The position numbers and the translations under genes are program-made. Shown here in pieces: positions 42,032 through 51,655 of a DNA stretch of 63,109 nt; within the stretch, counting starts at the first letter, position 1, and the number at the start of each line of letters is the position of its first letter. The notes beneath the pieces are model-generated. The model saw nothing but the letters and a program-made list of their open reading frames with translations. It was not told the DNA's origin and made no database searches. This DNA comes from Pseudoxanthomonas suwonensis J47 (GTDB lineage Bacteria; Pseudomonadota; Gammaproteobacteria; Xanthomonadales; Xanthomonadaceae), in contig NZ_KI911331.1 in the NCBI RefSeq assembly GCF_000513955.1, positions 217,580-280,688 of the forward strand, read 5' to 3'.

Positions 42032-43071
42032 CGGGCCTCCTCCGGCGGGGTGGCGGGCGGCGAAGCGGTGGCCGGCGCGGCCTTGTCGGGCGCGGCCGCC
42101 GGGGTCGCGGGACGCGGCGCCGGTCCCTGCCGGGGCGGCGGGCCGCCAGGCGTCGCGGTACCGGCGGCGTCCGCTTGGGCCGCGTCACCACCGGCCGCGG
42201 CCTCCGCGGCTTCGCTGGCCGCCGGCAGCTCCGGCGCCGGGCCGGTGCGCAGCAGCAGCACGTCGCGGCCGCGGTCCAGGTGCGCGGCCGGGGCCAGTTC
42301 GCCGACCAGGAAGGCCTGGCTCTCGTCCGGGCGCAGCGCGGTGATCGTGGCCACCGGGAAGCCCGGCGGGAAGCGCCCGCCCAGCCCGGAGGTGACCAGC
42401 AGGTCGCCGACCTGGACGTCGCGGTTGAGCGGCACGTCGTGCAGTTCCAGGCGGTCGCCGCGGCCGTAGGCGATCAGGCGCACGCCGTTGCGCGCGATCA
42501 TCACCGGCACGGCGTGGTCCGGGTCGGTCAGCAACAGCACGGTCGAATGCACCGGCGTGACCTCGACCACCTGGCCGAGCAGGCCGCCGGCGTCGATCAC
42601 CGCCTGGCCCTCGTGCACGCCCTGGCGGCTGCCGGCGGCCAGCACCAGGCGCTGCCGCGACGGCTCCAGGTCGATGTCGAGGATCGGCGCCAGCTGCACG
42701 TCCAGCCCGCTGCGCTCGACCACGCCGAGCAGGTCGCGCAGCTGGGCGTTGTCGATGGCGGCGTTGCGCAGCCGGGTCAGGCGCGCGTTGGCCAGCAGCA
42801 GCTCGTTGCGCAGCTCGCGGTTCTCCTCCAGCAGCGCCGAGCGCGTGGCCAGGTGGTCGCGCAGCGAGCCTCCCACGCGGCCGGGCAGCCCGGCCACCGC
42901 CCACACCGGCTGCGCCAGCAGGTTGGCCTGGGTACGGATCTGGCGCAGCCAGCCGCCGCGGTGGTCGAGCACCAGCAGGGTGATGGCGAGGGCGAGGTAG
43001 GCCAGCAACCGCAGCGTGCCGGCGGTATCACCGGGACGGGCGGCGGCGGCGGGTCCGGGAAAGGACGACAC
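42028..43071 (-). CDS. mreC: Rod-shape protein MreC
   Basis: About 347 residues from a GTG at 43071 (VSSFPGPAAAARPGD), chosen because relatives start with a similar Pro-rich stretch; a GTG at 43149 is the alternative and neither has a clear Shine-Dalgarno sequence. One membrane helix (LRLLAYLALAITLLVL), a coiled coil (LLEENRELRNELLLANARLTRL) and the periplasmic beta-domain pair. The last 65 or so residues are an Ala/Pro-rich tail. MreC links MreB to PBP2. Confidence 0.93.
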   Translation of the reverse strand: MSSFPGPAAAARPGDTAGTLRLLAYLALAITLLVLDHRGGWLRQIRTQANLLAQPVWAVAGLPGRVGGSLRDHLATRSALLEENRELRNELLLANARLTRLRNAAIDNAQLRDLLGVVERSGLDVQLAPILDIDLEPSRQRLVLAAGSRQGVHEGQAVIDAGGLLGQVVEVTPVHSTVLLLTDPDHAVPVMIARNGVRLIAYGRGDRLELHDVPLNRDVQVGDLLVTSGLGGRFPPGFPVATITALRPDESQAFLVGELAPAAHLDRGRDVLLLRTGPAPELPAASEAAEAAAGGDAAQADAAGTATPGGPPPRQGPAPRPATPAAAPDKAAPATASPPATPPEEAR

Positions 43072-43176
43072 GGAAGGGGATCGGCGGTCGCGTGTTGGGC
43101 AGAGGCGAGTATGAGGGCGGACGGCATGGCGCGCCCGGCGTGTCCCCACCGCCGGGCACGTGGAACGCTACGCCGG

Positions 43177-44348
<1,172 letters not shown>

Positions 44349-44521
44349 GGAAAAATCCGCGCTAAAACGGCGATTTCCGTCACCTGCGGGCACCCTCGCG
44401 GCGGTGCCGCCGGCAAGTCCGGGCTGGCCGCGCGGGGACGCAGCCGGTAACCTTTGCACCTGCGGTGCCGGTGCCGCCCGCGTTCCATGCCCGCCACCGG
44501 GCCTCCCCGAGCAGCCAGACG

Positions 44522-45457
44522 ATGTCCACCCTGATCTGTGGTTCCCTTGCCTACGACACCATCATGGTGTTCCCGGACCAGTTCAAGAACCACATCCTGC
44601 CGGACAAGGTCCACATCCTGAACGTCTCGTTCCTGGTGCCGCGGATGCGCCGCGAGTTCGGCGGCTGCGCCGGCAACATCGCCTACAACCTGCACCTGCT
44701 GGGCGGCAAGCCGGTGCCGATGGGCACGGTGGGCTCGGACTTCGGCCCGTACCGCGAGCATTTCGAGGCCCTGGGCATCGACCTGTCGCGGGTCAAGGTG
44801 ATCGAGGAGCTGTTCACCCCGCAGGCCTTCATCACCACCGACCACGACAACAACCAGATCACCGCCTTCCACCCGGGCGCGATGATGCGGTCCTACGAGA
44901 ACCACGTGAAGGACGTGCCGGGGATCAGCCTGGGCCTGGTCGGTCCGGACGGGCGCGAGGGCATGCTGCAGAACGCCGCCGAGTTCCAGGAGATGGGCGT
45001 CCCGTTCATCTTCGACCCGGGCCAGGCCATGCCGCTGTTCAATGGCCAGGAGCTGCGCCAGTTCATCGAGCAGGCCGACTACGTGGTGGTCAACGACTAC
45101 GAGTCCAACCTGCTGCAGGAACGCACCGGCTGGACCGACCGCGAGATCGTCTCGCGGGTCAAGGCCTACATCACCACCCAGGGCCCGCGCGGCGCGCTGG
45201 TGCACACCCCGGAGAAGACCTACGAGGTCCCGCCGGCGCACGAGCGCCGCGTGGTCGACCCGACCGGCTGCGGCGACGCGTTCCGCGCCGGCCTGATCTT
45301 CGGCATCGAGAAGGGTTACGACTGGCTGACCATCGGCCGCATGGGCAACCTGATGGGCGCGCTCAAGGTCGAGCACCCGGGCACCCAGAACCAGCGCTTC
45401 ACCTTCGACGAGTTCAACGAGCAGTTCAAGCAGCAGTTCGGCTACTCGCTGGGCTGA
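44522..45457 (+). CDS. Adenosine kinase (PfkB family)
   Basis: 311 residues from ATG 44522. PfkB signatures: GGCAGNIAYNLHLLGGKPVPMGTVGSD near residue 40 and VVDPTGCGDAFRAGLIFG near 245, whose Asp is the catalytic base. The sequence follows bacterial adenosine kinases of Xanthomonadaceae: it phosphorylates adenosine to AMP with ATP, a salvage reaction. Divergent from mreB with 298 bases between. A sugar kinase role is less likely. Confidence 0.85.
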   Translation: MSTLICGSLAYDTIMVFPDQFKNHILPDKVHILNVSFLVPRMRREFGGCAGNIAYNLHLLGGKPVPMGTVGSDFGPYREHFEALGIDLSRVKVIEELFTPQAFITTDHDNNQITAFHPGAMMRSYENHVKDVPGISLGLVGPDGREGMLQNAAEFQEMGVPFIFDPGQAMPLFNGQELRQFIEQADYVVVNDYESNLLQERTGWTDREIVSRVKAYITTQGPRGALVHTPEKTYEVPPAHERRVVDPTGCGDAFRAGLIFGIEKGYDWLTIGRMGNLMGALKVEHPGTQNQRFTFDEFNEQFKQQFGYSLG

Positions 45458-45662
45458 GCCCTGCCGCCGGGGCCGTCTGTCGCGGTCCGACGCGTGTTCC
45501 ACCCGCATCCGCTGGCCCCGCTCCGGGCAGGGACATGGGGCCCGCCGGGCATCCTCCACGCGATTCGCCCGACCCCTGTAGAGCGGGGCTTGCCCCGCTG
45601 CGCCCTACCCCGCCACATATCGGCCCGGCCCCTCCCGGCGTCCAGCCGGTCCGGCCCCGCGA
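45458..45662. other. Intergenic region with one REP element
   Basis: Convergent gap between adenosine kinase and a small membrane protein gene. It holds a single GTAG-type REP unit (45578-45601, core GCGGGGCTTGCCCCGC). Unlike the copies near 23 and 27 kb it has no obvious inverted partner. Nothing else recognised. Confidence 0.6.
45578..45601 (+). repeat. Single REP element
   Basis: GTAG followed by the stem-loop core GCGGGGCTTGCCCCGC and TGC. It is identical over all 24 bases to 26946-26969. Confidence 0.8.
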
Positions 45663-45911
45663 TCAGCCGCGCCCGCCCGGCGCTTCCGACGCGGCCCGTT
45701 CCAGCCAGGCCTGCAGGTCGCGGCGGCGCACGCCCTCGCGCTTCGCCTGGGCCAGCTTCTCCAGCATCCAGGCGCGCCGGGCCGGGTCGTCGCCGGCCAT
45801 CGACAGGGCCAGGTCGCGGTCCATCCAGCGCCGCACCAGCACGAACAGGACCACGTGCATGGCCAGCGCCAGCAGGCTGACCACGCCCACCACGACGTAA
45901 TCCCAATTCAC
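45663..45911 (-). CDS. Small single-span membrane protein, unknown
   Basis: 82 residues: one membrane helix at about residues 5-26 (YVVVGVVSLLALAMHVVLFV), then a charged cytosolic tail of helical character with many Arg and Glu (LEKLAQAKREGVRRRDLQAWL). Codon bias matches its neighbours. No family recognised. It lies 22 bases after the stop of the lipoprotein gene on the same strand and may share its transcript. Confidence 0.6.
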   Translation of the reverse strand: MNWDYVVVGVVSLLALAMHVVLFVLVRRWMDRDLALSMAGDDPARRAWMLEKLAQAKREGVRRRDLQAWLERAASEAPGGRG

Positions 45912-45933
45912 CGCACGTCCCCCTGCGCCGCGC

Positions 45934-46674
45934 TCAGTCCCAGCCGGGCATCTGGCTGCCGTCCAGGCCGCCGACCTCGAACACCGCGGTGCGGGTGCCG
46001 CCGGCCTTCACCGGGAACTCGATCTCCAGCCGCTGCGCCTGGCGCATCCGCTTCCACAGACCGCGGTAGTCCTCGATGAACATGGCGATGGCCTCGTCGG
46101 TCTTCGGCCGCCACGCCGACATCGGCCTGGCCGCCGCGTCGTTGAACTTCACCTTGACCTTGCAGCCGCCGTAGCAGTCGAAGTCGCCGCCTTCCAGCAC
46201 CAGGTAGGCGCTGCGCTTCCACTCCGGATGGTCGCGGATCACCAGCTGCACGGTCGCCGCCGAGCTGCCGCCGGTATCGACCGCGTCCTTGCTGAAGATC
46301 GCCGCGGTGCGCTGCTCGCCCTTGCCGGCGGCCACGCGCGCGTAGTTCCACAGGGTGGCCAGGCGACGCTGCTCGCGCGCGGCCTCGGCCCTGGCGGTGA
46401 CCTCGGCCAGGCCGGGCTCGACCGCGGCCGCGGCTTCGCTGCCGGGGTACTGGGCCAGCAGCGCCGCGCCATGCACGCGCGCCAGCTCCCAGTTGTTCGC
46501 GGCCACCGCCGCCTCGTACTCGCCCTGCAGCCGGCTGGCGGCCTCCTCCCTGGCCTGGGCCTCGGCGGCGGCCTGGGCCTGGCGCTGGGCCTCACGGTCG
46601 GTGCAGGCGCCGGTGGCCAGCACGGCGGCGGCCAGCAGCGCGCCCAGGGCGAATCGGGACGGGGTCGGTTTCAT
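45934..46674 (-). CDS. Putative lipoprotein, unknown function
   Basis: 246 residues from ATG 46674 (Met7 of a longer frame). Lipoprotein signal MKPTPSRFALGALLAAAVLATGAC, then a long Ala/Gln/Glu/Arg helical region (about 30-120) with coiled-coil character resembling TPR-like helices. A C-terminal domain of beta character contains YLVLEGGDFDCYGGCKVKVKF with a cysteine pair. Probably anchored in the envelope. I do not recognise the family. Confidence 0.65.
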   Translation of the reverse strand: MKPTPSRFALGALLAAAVLATGACTDREAQRQAQAAAEAQAREEAASRLQGEYEAAVAANNWELARVHGAALLAQYPGSEAAAAVEPGLAEVTARAEAAREQRRLATLWNYARVAAGKGEQRTAAIFSKDAVDTGGSSAATVQLVIRDHPEWKRSAYLVLEGGDFDCYGGCKVKVKFNDAAARPMSAWRPKTDEAIAMFIEDYRGLWKRMRQAQRLEIEFPVKAGGTRTAVFEVGGLDGSQMPGWD

Positions 46675-46718
46675 CGATGCTGCCTCCTGCATGGGCCGGC
46701 ATTCCGGCCCTGGAAACG

Positions 46719-46746
46719 CACGCGCCGGCCCTGGGGCCGGCGCGTG
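46719..46746 (-). terminator. Terminator after the M1 aminopeptidase gene
   Basis: CACGCGCCGGCC pairs perfectly with GGCCGGCGCGTG over a 4-base loop, 10 bases past the stop. On the minus strand it is followed by CGTTTCC. A strong stem with a weak T-run. Confidence 0.6.
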
Positions 46747-46756
46747 GCGCGACTGC

Positions 46757-48685
46757 TTACCGGGCCTGGGCCTTTTCGGCCTTGGCCAGGATCGCCTCCA
46801 CCGAGGCGGTGGTGATCGGGTGGTAACCCGGTCTGGCCCGCTCGAACACCTCGCGGGCGAAGGCCAGGCCGTCCGGCGTCTTCACCAGCTCCTCGTACAC
46901 CGGCAGGATCAGCTTGCGGCGGCCGACGCGCTGGATGAACTCGCCCGCGGCCGGGCGCGCCTCCAGGTAGCCGCTGCGCAGCGCCAGCGGGTACCAGCGC
47001 ATGGCGATCTCGCCGTTCGGCGTGCCGGTGAAGTGGTAGGCCTCGTCCAGCTGCTTCAGCTGCTCCGGCTTGAGCTTCTCGCCCATGCCCTCGAGGAAGT
47101 GCAGCCAGGCCTGGGTGCCCCACTCGTTGGCGACCTGCGGGTTGGGCAGTTCGGCACTGCCGCGCCAGGCGATCCGCGCGGTGTCGACGTTGGAGAACAT
47201 GCGCGAACGCGCCGCCGGGGCGATCGCCGGGATGCCCGGCTGGTTCAGCCACGCGTCCAGCTCGTCCTCGCGCACCGCGTTCGGGTTCTTCGGCAGCAGG
47301 TGCTCGCGCATGTAGGCGATGAACTGGTCGGTGTCCGCGCTCTGGAAGGCGTGGTCGTCGAACCAGCCGCGCAGGAACGGATCGAACACCTCGCGGCCGA
47401 AGCGCTGCTCAAGGAACTGCAGGAACCAGGAACCCTTGACGTAGGCCACCTCGCTCAGCGCCTCGTCCGGGTCGCGCTCGGCCAGCGGCGGCAGCATCAG
47501 CGCCTGGTCGCCCGGGCTCATCTGCTCCATGTCGCGCTTCACGCCGGCCTGGTCGATCTGGCGCTCCATCTCGGCCAGCTCGTTGCCGTAAAGCGCCTCG
47601 ACGATCCGGCCCTGGACGTAGGTGGTGAAGCCTTCGTTGAGCCAGATGTCCTTCCAGCTGGCGTTGGTCACCAGGTTGCCGGACCAGCTGTGCGCCAGCT
47701 CGTGCGCGATCAGCGAGACCAGCGACTTGTCGCCCACGATCACCGTCGGGGTGATGAAGCTCAGGCGCGGGTTCTCCATGCCGCCGAACGGGAACGACGG
47801 CGGCAGCACCAGCATGTCGTAGCGCTCCCACCGGTACGGGCCGTACAGCTGCTCGGTGGTGGCGATCATCTGCTCGGTGTCTTCGAACTCCTTCACCGCG
47901 CGGTCGACCATCGCCGGCTCGGCCCACACGCCGCTGCGCGCGGAGATCGGCTTGAACACCAGGTCGCCGGCAGCGATCGCCAGCAGGTACGACGGGATCG
48001 GCTGCGGCATGGTGAAGCTGTAGTCGCCGTCGCGCGCCGCGGCCGGGTCGTTGTCGGCGCTCATCAGCACCATCACGTCCGGGCGCGAGGTCACGTGCGC
48101 GCTGTAGGTGAAGCGCACGCCAGGGGTGTCCTGCAGCGGCACCCAGCTGCGGGCGTGGATCGCCTGCGACTGGCTGAACATGAAGGGCAGCTGCCCGCCC
48201 TCGGTCATCGACGGCTCCAGCCACTGCAGGCCCGAAGCCTGCGGCGAGGTGGCGTAGGTCACGCGCACCCTGGCGTTGCGCTGCGGCACCTGCACGGTCA
48301 GCCTGCTGCCGAACACCGGGTCGGCGTCGGCCAGGGCGAACTCCAGCGGCGTCCAGCTGCCGCCGGCCTCGCCCTCGACCTTGTCGATGGCCAGGTCGCG
48401 GGTGTCCAGGGCCAGCTCGGTGGCCTGCGGATCGACCCAGTCCAGGGTGTAGGTGGCGGTCCCGGCCAGCTGCTTGCGGTCGAAGTCCAGGGCCAGGTCC
48501 AGCGCCAGGTCGGTGATCTTCACCTTTTCCGGCTGGGCATAGGAACTTTCATCGTGGCGGCGGGCGGACACGGTGGCCTCCTTGGCCGGCCTGGCGGCCT
48601 GGGCCGGATCGGTGCCGGCCTTGTCGCCGGAGCAGCCGCTGGTGGCGACCATCGCGAGGGATAACAGCAACAGGGGCAAGCGCAT
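46757..48685 (-). CDS. M1-family zinc aminopeptidase, lipoprotein
   Basis: 642 residues from ATG 48685. Lipoprotein signal MRLPLLLLSLAMVATSGC, an N-terminal beta-saddle domain, then the M1 core: exopeptidase motif FGGMENPRL and zinc site HELAH with the third ligand Glu in LNEGFTTYVQ. A C-terminal HEAT-like domain follows. Size and order match the leukotriene A4 hydrolase-like branch rather than the 870-residue PepN. Probably acts in the periplasm, removing N-terminal residues from peptides. Confidence 0.92.
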   Translation of the reverse strand: MRLPLLLLSLAMVATSGCSGDKAGTDPAQAARPAKEATVSARRHDESSYAQPEKVKITDLALDLALDFDRKQLAGTATYTLDWVDPQATELALDTRDLAIDKVEGEAGGSWTPLEFALADADPVFGSRLTVQVPQRNARVRVTYATSPQASGLQWLEPSMTEGGQLPFMFSQSQAIHARSWVPLQDTPGVRFTYSAHVTSRPDVMVLMSADNDPAAARDGDYSFTMPQPIPSYLLAIAAGDLVFKPISARSGVWAEPAMVDRAVKEFEDTEQMIATTEQLYGPYRWERYDMLVLPPSFPFGGMENPRLSFITPTVIVGDKSLVSLIAHELAHSWSGNLVTNASWKDIWLNEGFTTYVQGRIVEALYGNELAEMERQIDQAGVKRDMEQMSPGDQALMLPPLAERDPDEALSEVAYVKGSWFLQFLEQRFGREVFDPFLRGWFDDHAFQSADTDQFIAYMREHLLPKNPNAVREDELDAWLNQPGIPAIAPAARSRMFSNVDTARIAWRGSAELPNPQVANEWGTQAWLHFLEGMGEKLKPEQLKQLDEAYHFTGTPNGEIAMRWYPLALRSGYLEARPAAGEFIQRVGRRKLILPVYEELVKTPDGLAFAREVFERARPGYHPITTASVEAILAKAEKAQAR

Positions 48686-48795
48686 GCAGACAGCCTGGAT
48701 CAGGGGAAAGGCGCAGTTTAACCGCGCCGCGATCCACGTTGGCTTTACCCCGGCTGGCGGAACGACCGGCGGCACGGCGCCGGTCGCTGCCGGCG

Positions 48796-49557
48796 TCAGA
48801 CCTTGTAGCCGGTATGCACGGCGACGATGCCGCCGCTGAGGTTCACGTAGCCGCAGCGCGACAGCCCGGCCTCCTCCATCATCGCCTTGAGCTGCTCCTG
48901 CGGCGGATGCTTGCGGATGCTCTCGGCCAGGTACTGGTAGCTGCCGGCGTCGCCGGCGAACAGCTGGCCCAGCTTCGGCAGCACCTTGAACGAGTGGAAG
49001 TCGTAGATCGGCTTGAACCAGTCGGCGGTGACCTCGGAGAACTCCAGCACCCGCGCCTGGCCGCCGACGCGCAGCACGCGCGCGATCTCGCGCAGGGCCG
49101 CGTCCTTGTCGGTGACGTTGCGCAGGCCGAAGGCCATGGTCACCAGGTCGAAGCTGGCGTCCGGGAACGGCAGCTTCTCGGCATTGCACTGCACGTACTC
49201 GAATCCGGAGACCAGGCCGCGGTCGGTCATCCGGTCGCGGCCGACGGTGAGCATGCCGGCGTTGATGTCGCCCAGGACGATCGTGCCGGTGTCGCCCACG
49301 CGCGGCTTCAGCAGCGCGGCGATGTCGCCGGTGCCGCCGGCCAGGTCGAGCACGCGGTCGCCCGGCTTCACCTGGCAGGTGGCGGTGAAGTAGCGCTTCC
49401 ACGCGCGGTGGATGCCCAGGCTCATCAGGTCGTTCATCAGGTCGTACTTGCGCGCGACCGAGGTGAACACCTGGCCCACCAGCTTCTGCTTCTCCGTGGC
49501 CGGGACGTCCTTGAAGCCGAAGTGGGTGGTACCGCGTTCGTAGGGGGATTCGCTCAT
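48796..49557 (-). CDS. ubiE: Ubiquinone/menaquinone C-methyltransferase
   Basis: 253 residues. SAM-binding motif VLDLAGGTGDIAALL, then DVEFVQ-like NAEKLPFPDASFDLVTMAFGLRN, diagnostic of UbiE, and the C-terminal FWVPVA-equivalent ending in NLSGGIVAVHTGYKV. It performs the C-methylation step of ubiquinone synthesis at the membrane. Divergent from the deaminase gene with 166 bases between. Confidence 0.96.
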   Translation of the reverse strand: MSESPYERGTTHFGFKDVPATEKQKLVGQVFTSVARKYDLMNDLMSLGIHRAWKRYFTATCQVKPGDRVLDLAGGTGDIAALLKPRVGDTGTIVLGDINAGMLTVGRDRMTDRGLVSGFEYVQCNAEKLPFPDASFDLVTMAFGLRNVTDKDAALREIARVLRVGGQARVLEFSEVTADWFKPIYDFHSFKVLPKLGQLFAGDAGSYQYLAESIRKHPPQEQLKAMMEEAGLSRCGYVNLSGGIVAVHTGYKV

Positions 49558-49723
49558 GCGGCAATTATGGCACCGGCCGCCGGCGGCGGGGTCACGAGCG
49601 GCTCACGGCAAGGGTTTCCGCGTGGCTGCACCGCGCGCCGGAGCCGTCGGCGAAGTCGCCAGAGCCTGCCGCGCCGGGCCGCCGCGGCGTACCCTGTCGG
49701 CCCCGCCACCGGACCGGACCCAC

Positions 49724-50203
49724 GTGAGCCAGATCCCCGATTACCGCGCCATGCTCGCCGTCGCCCTGGAAGAGGCCCGCCAGGGCCTGGCCGAAGGCGG
49801 CATCCCGATCGGCGCCGCCCTGTTCCGCCGCGACGGCACCCTGCTCGGCCGCGGCCACAACCGCCGCGTGCAGGAGGGCGACCCGTCCGTGCACGGCGAG
49901 ACCGACGCCTTCCGCAAGGCCGGGCGCCAGCGCAGCTACCGCGACACGATCATGGTCACCACGCTGTCGCCGTGCTGGTACTGCAGCGGCCTGGTCAAGC
50001 AGTTCGGCATCGGCACGGTGGTGATGGGCGAGGCGGTGAACTTCCAGGGCGGCCACGACTGGCTGCGCGAGCAGGGCGTCGAGGTGATCGACCTCGACGA
50101 CGCCGGATGCATCCGCATGCTCGGCGACTGGATCGCCGCCCACCCGCATGTCTGGAACGAGGACATCGGCGAGGACGGCGACGGTTGCGGCCACGACCAC
50201 TGA
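49724..50203 (+). CDS. Nucleobase deaminase related to yeast cytosine deaminase
   Basis: 159 residues from GTG 49724 (VSQIPDYRAMLAVALEEA). Zinc-dependent deaminase motifs: HGE (His57, Glu59) and PCWYC (Cys84, Cys87). The downstream text, GEAVNFQGGHDWLREQGVEV and WNEDIGE near the C terminus, closely follows yeast Fcy1 (which also ends with a W.EDIGE motif), not E. coli CodA or TadA. Likely deaminates cytosine or a related ring; specificity not proven. The last residues are His/Asp-rich. Confidence 0.82.
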   Translation: MSQIPDYRAMLAVALEEARQGLAEGGIPIGAALFRRDGTLLGRGHNRRVQEGDPSVHGETDAFRKAGRQRSYRDTIMVTTLSPCWYCSGLVKQFGIGTVVMGEAVNFQGGHDWLREQGVEVIDLDDAGCIRMLGDWIAAHPHVWNEDIGEDGDGCGHDH

Positions 50204-50236
50204 GCGCGGCCGGCGAGCCGGCCGCGCCGCTACCGC

Positions 50237-51370
50237 TCAGCTCTGCGAACGCGCCCAGTCCACCGCCGGGTACTCGCCCTCGCCCAGGAACAGGCGCAGC
50301 ACGTCCTTGTGGGTTTCCAGGCCATTCTCGCTGTTGGTCAGCAGCACCAGGCTCTCGCCGCTTTCCGGGTCGAGCATGAAGAAGGCCTTGAAGCCCGGGT
50401 TGTCGCCCCAGTGCCACAGCCGGACGCGGCCATCGACGGTCTCCAGGCCCACGCCCAGGCTCCAGTCGATGTACGGATCCACCGGCACCGGGACCGCGTG
50501 GTCGTCGGCGTTGCTGGACGGGGTTTTCAGCAGCGCATGGCTGGCCGGGGTCAGGCCTTCGCCGCGGTACAGCGCGCGCTGCAGGAAGGTGCTGTACTCG
50601 CGCGCGGTGGTGACCAGCGTCCACGCGGTGTTCTCCCAGCCGAACACTCGGTCCGCCATCACCGAACCATCCGGGCGATGGCCCGACGCGTTGCGCGTGG
50701 CCGACTCCGGATCGGTCATGTAGCGGCTGCCGGGCATGTCGAATACGTCGAACACTTCCTCGCGCGCCAGCTGCTCCCAGCGCTTGCCGGTGAGGTGTTC
50801 GAGCGTGCGCTGCAGCAGGTAGAAGCCCTCGCCGGAATAGGAGTAGCGCGCGCCGGCATCGAACAGGCTCTGCAGCGGCGTTTCGTCGATCGCCGGGTTG
50901 GACGGCGAGATCTCCCAGTTCTTCAGCCCGGTGGTGTGGTCGAGCACCATGCGCGCGGTGATGCGCCGCGCCTGCGGGTTGTCCCTGGCACGCGGCGAAG
51001 GCCAGTACTCGAACAGCGGGCGGTCCAGCTCGAGCACGCCGCGGTCGACCATGCGCAGCGTGATGTAGGCGCCGACCACCTTCGACAGCGACGCGGCCTG
51101 GAACAGCGTGTCTGCCGCCACCGGGCGCGTCGCATTGGCGCGCATCACCCCGTACTCGAACGCCTCCGCGTGGCCGTCGCGCACGTGCACCAGCTGCGCG
51201 CCGGGAATGCCGTGGCGCTGCATGATCGCGGCAAAGGCCTCCGCATTGCCGTCGCTGGCGGCATCGGCCTGCCGGCCGTCGACCGACCCGGTTGCCGCCT
51301 GCATGGCGAACACCGCCGCCATCCCGAGCACGATGGCCAGCCAACGCCGCGACCGCATCGTTCCTTTCAT
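50237..51370 (-). CDS. Serine hydrolase of the beta-lactamase / D-aminopeptidase family
   Basis: 377 residues from ATG 51370, chosen for the strong CAGGAGGAAGG just upstream. Signal peptide (LAIVLGMAAVFAMQAATGS), then the class C-like fold: SLSK (Ser94-Lys97), Y-S-G in YSYSGEGF (Tyr178; usually YxN) and HWGDNPGFK in place of KTG. Members include esterases, D-aminopeptidases and penicillin-binding-like enzymes. Divergent from the TonB-dependent receptor gene; a role in D-peptide cleavage in the periplasm is inference. Confidence 0.85.
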   Translation of the reverse strand: MKGTMRSRRWLAIVLGMAAVFAMQAATGSVDGRQADAASDGNAEAFAAIMQRHGIPGAQLVHVRDGHAEAFEYGVMRANATRPVAADTLFQAASLSKVVGAYITLRMVDRGVLELDRPLFEYWPSPRARDNPQARRITARMVLDHTTGLKNWEISPSNPAIDETPLQSLFDAGARYSYSGEGFYLLQRTLEHLTGKRWEQLAREEVFDVFDMPGSRYMTDPESATRNASGHRPDGSVMADRVFGWENTAWTLVTTAREYSTFLQRALYRGEGLTPASHALLKTPSSNADDHAVPVPVDPYIDWSLGVGLETVDGRVRLWHWGDNPGFKAFFMLDPESGESLVLLTNSENGLETHKDVLRLFLGEGEYPAVDWARSQS

Positions 51371-51450
51371 CCTTCCTCCTGGTTCCCGGGCCTTCCCCCG
51401 GCCTTGAACCAGCATAGCCATGCGCCCGGCGGGCGTGTTCGGCGCGGATC

Positions 51451-51471
51451 GAATTAGGGGTTTTCACCGAT
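51451..51471 (+). promoter_or_regulatory. Conserved motif upstream of the TonB receptor gene
   Basis: GGGGTTTTCACCGAT (51457-51471, preceded by GAATTA) is very similar to GGGGTTTCTTCCGAT (57036-57050, preceded by GAATG) upstream of the DUF1611 gene. A possible -10, TAGGAT (51494-51499), lies 22 bases downstream. Likely binding site of the LuxR regulator encoded between the two targets (inference). Confidence 0.5.
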
Positions 51472-51655
51472 GGCTGGGGCCTGACCTCCCACCTAGGATC
51501 GGACGCGGGGACCCCGGAAGAGCCTGCCACCCGCGCCAACGCCGCTGGTCGTCGCCTGTCGCACGCAAAGCGTGCAGCACAGCGGGCGACGGCACCGGAC
51601 TGGTGCAGCTTCGCCTGCCCCGCCCACGCCAGACCACCCGGAGAGAAGGTCAGAC

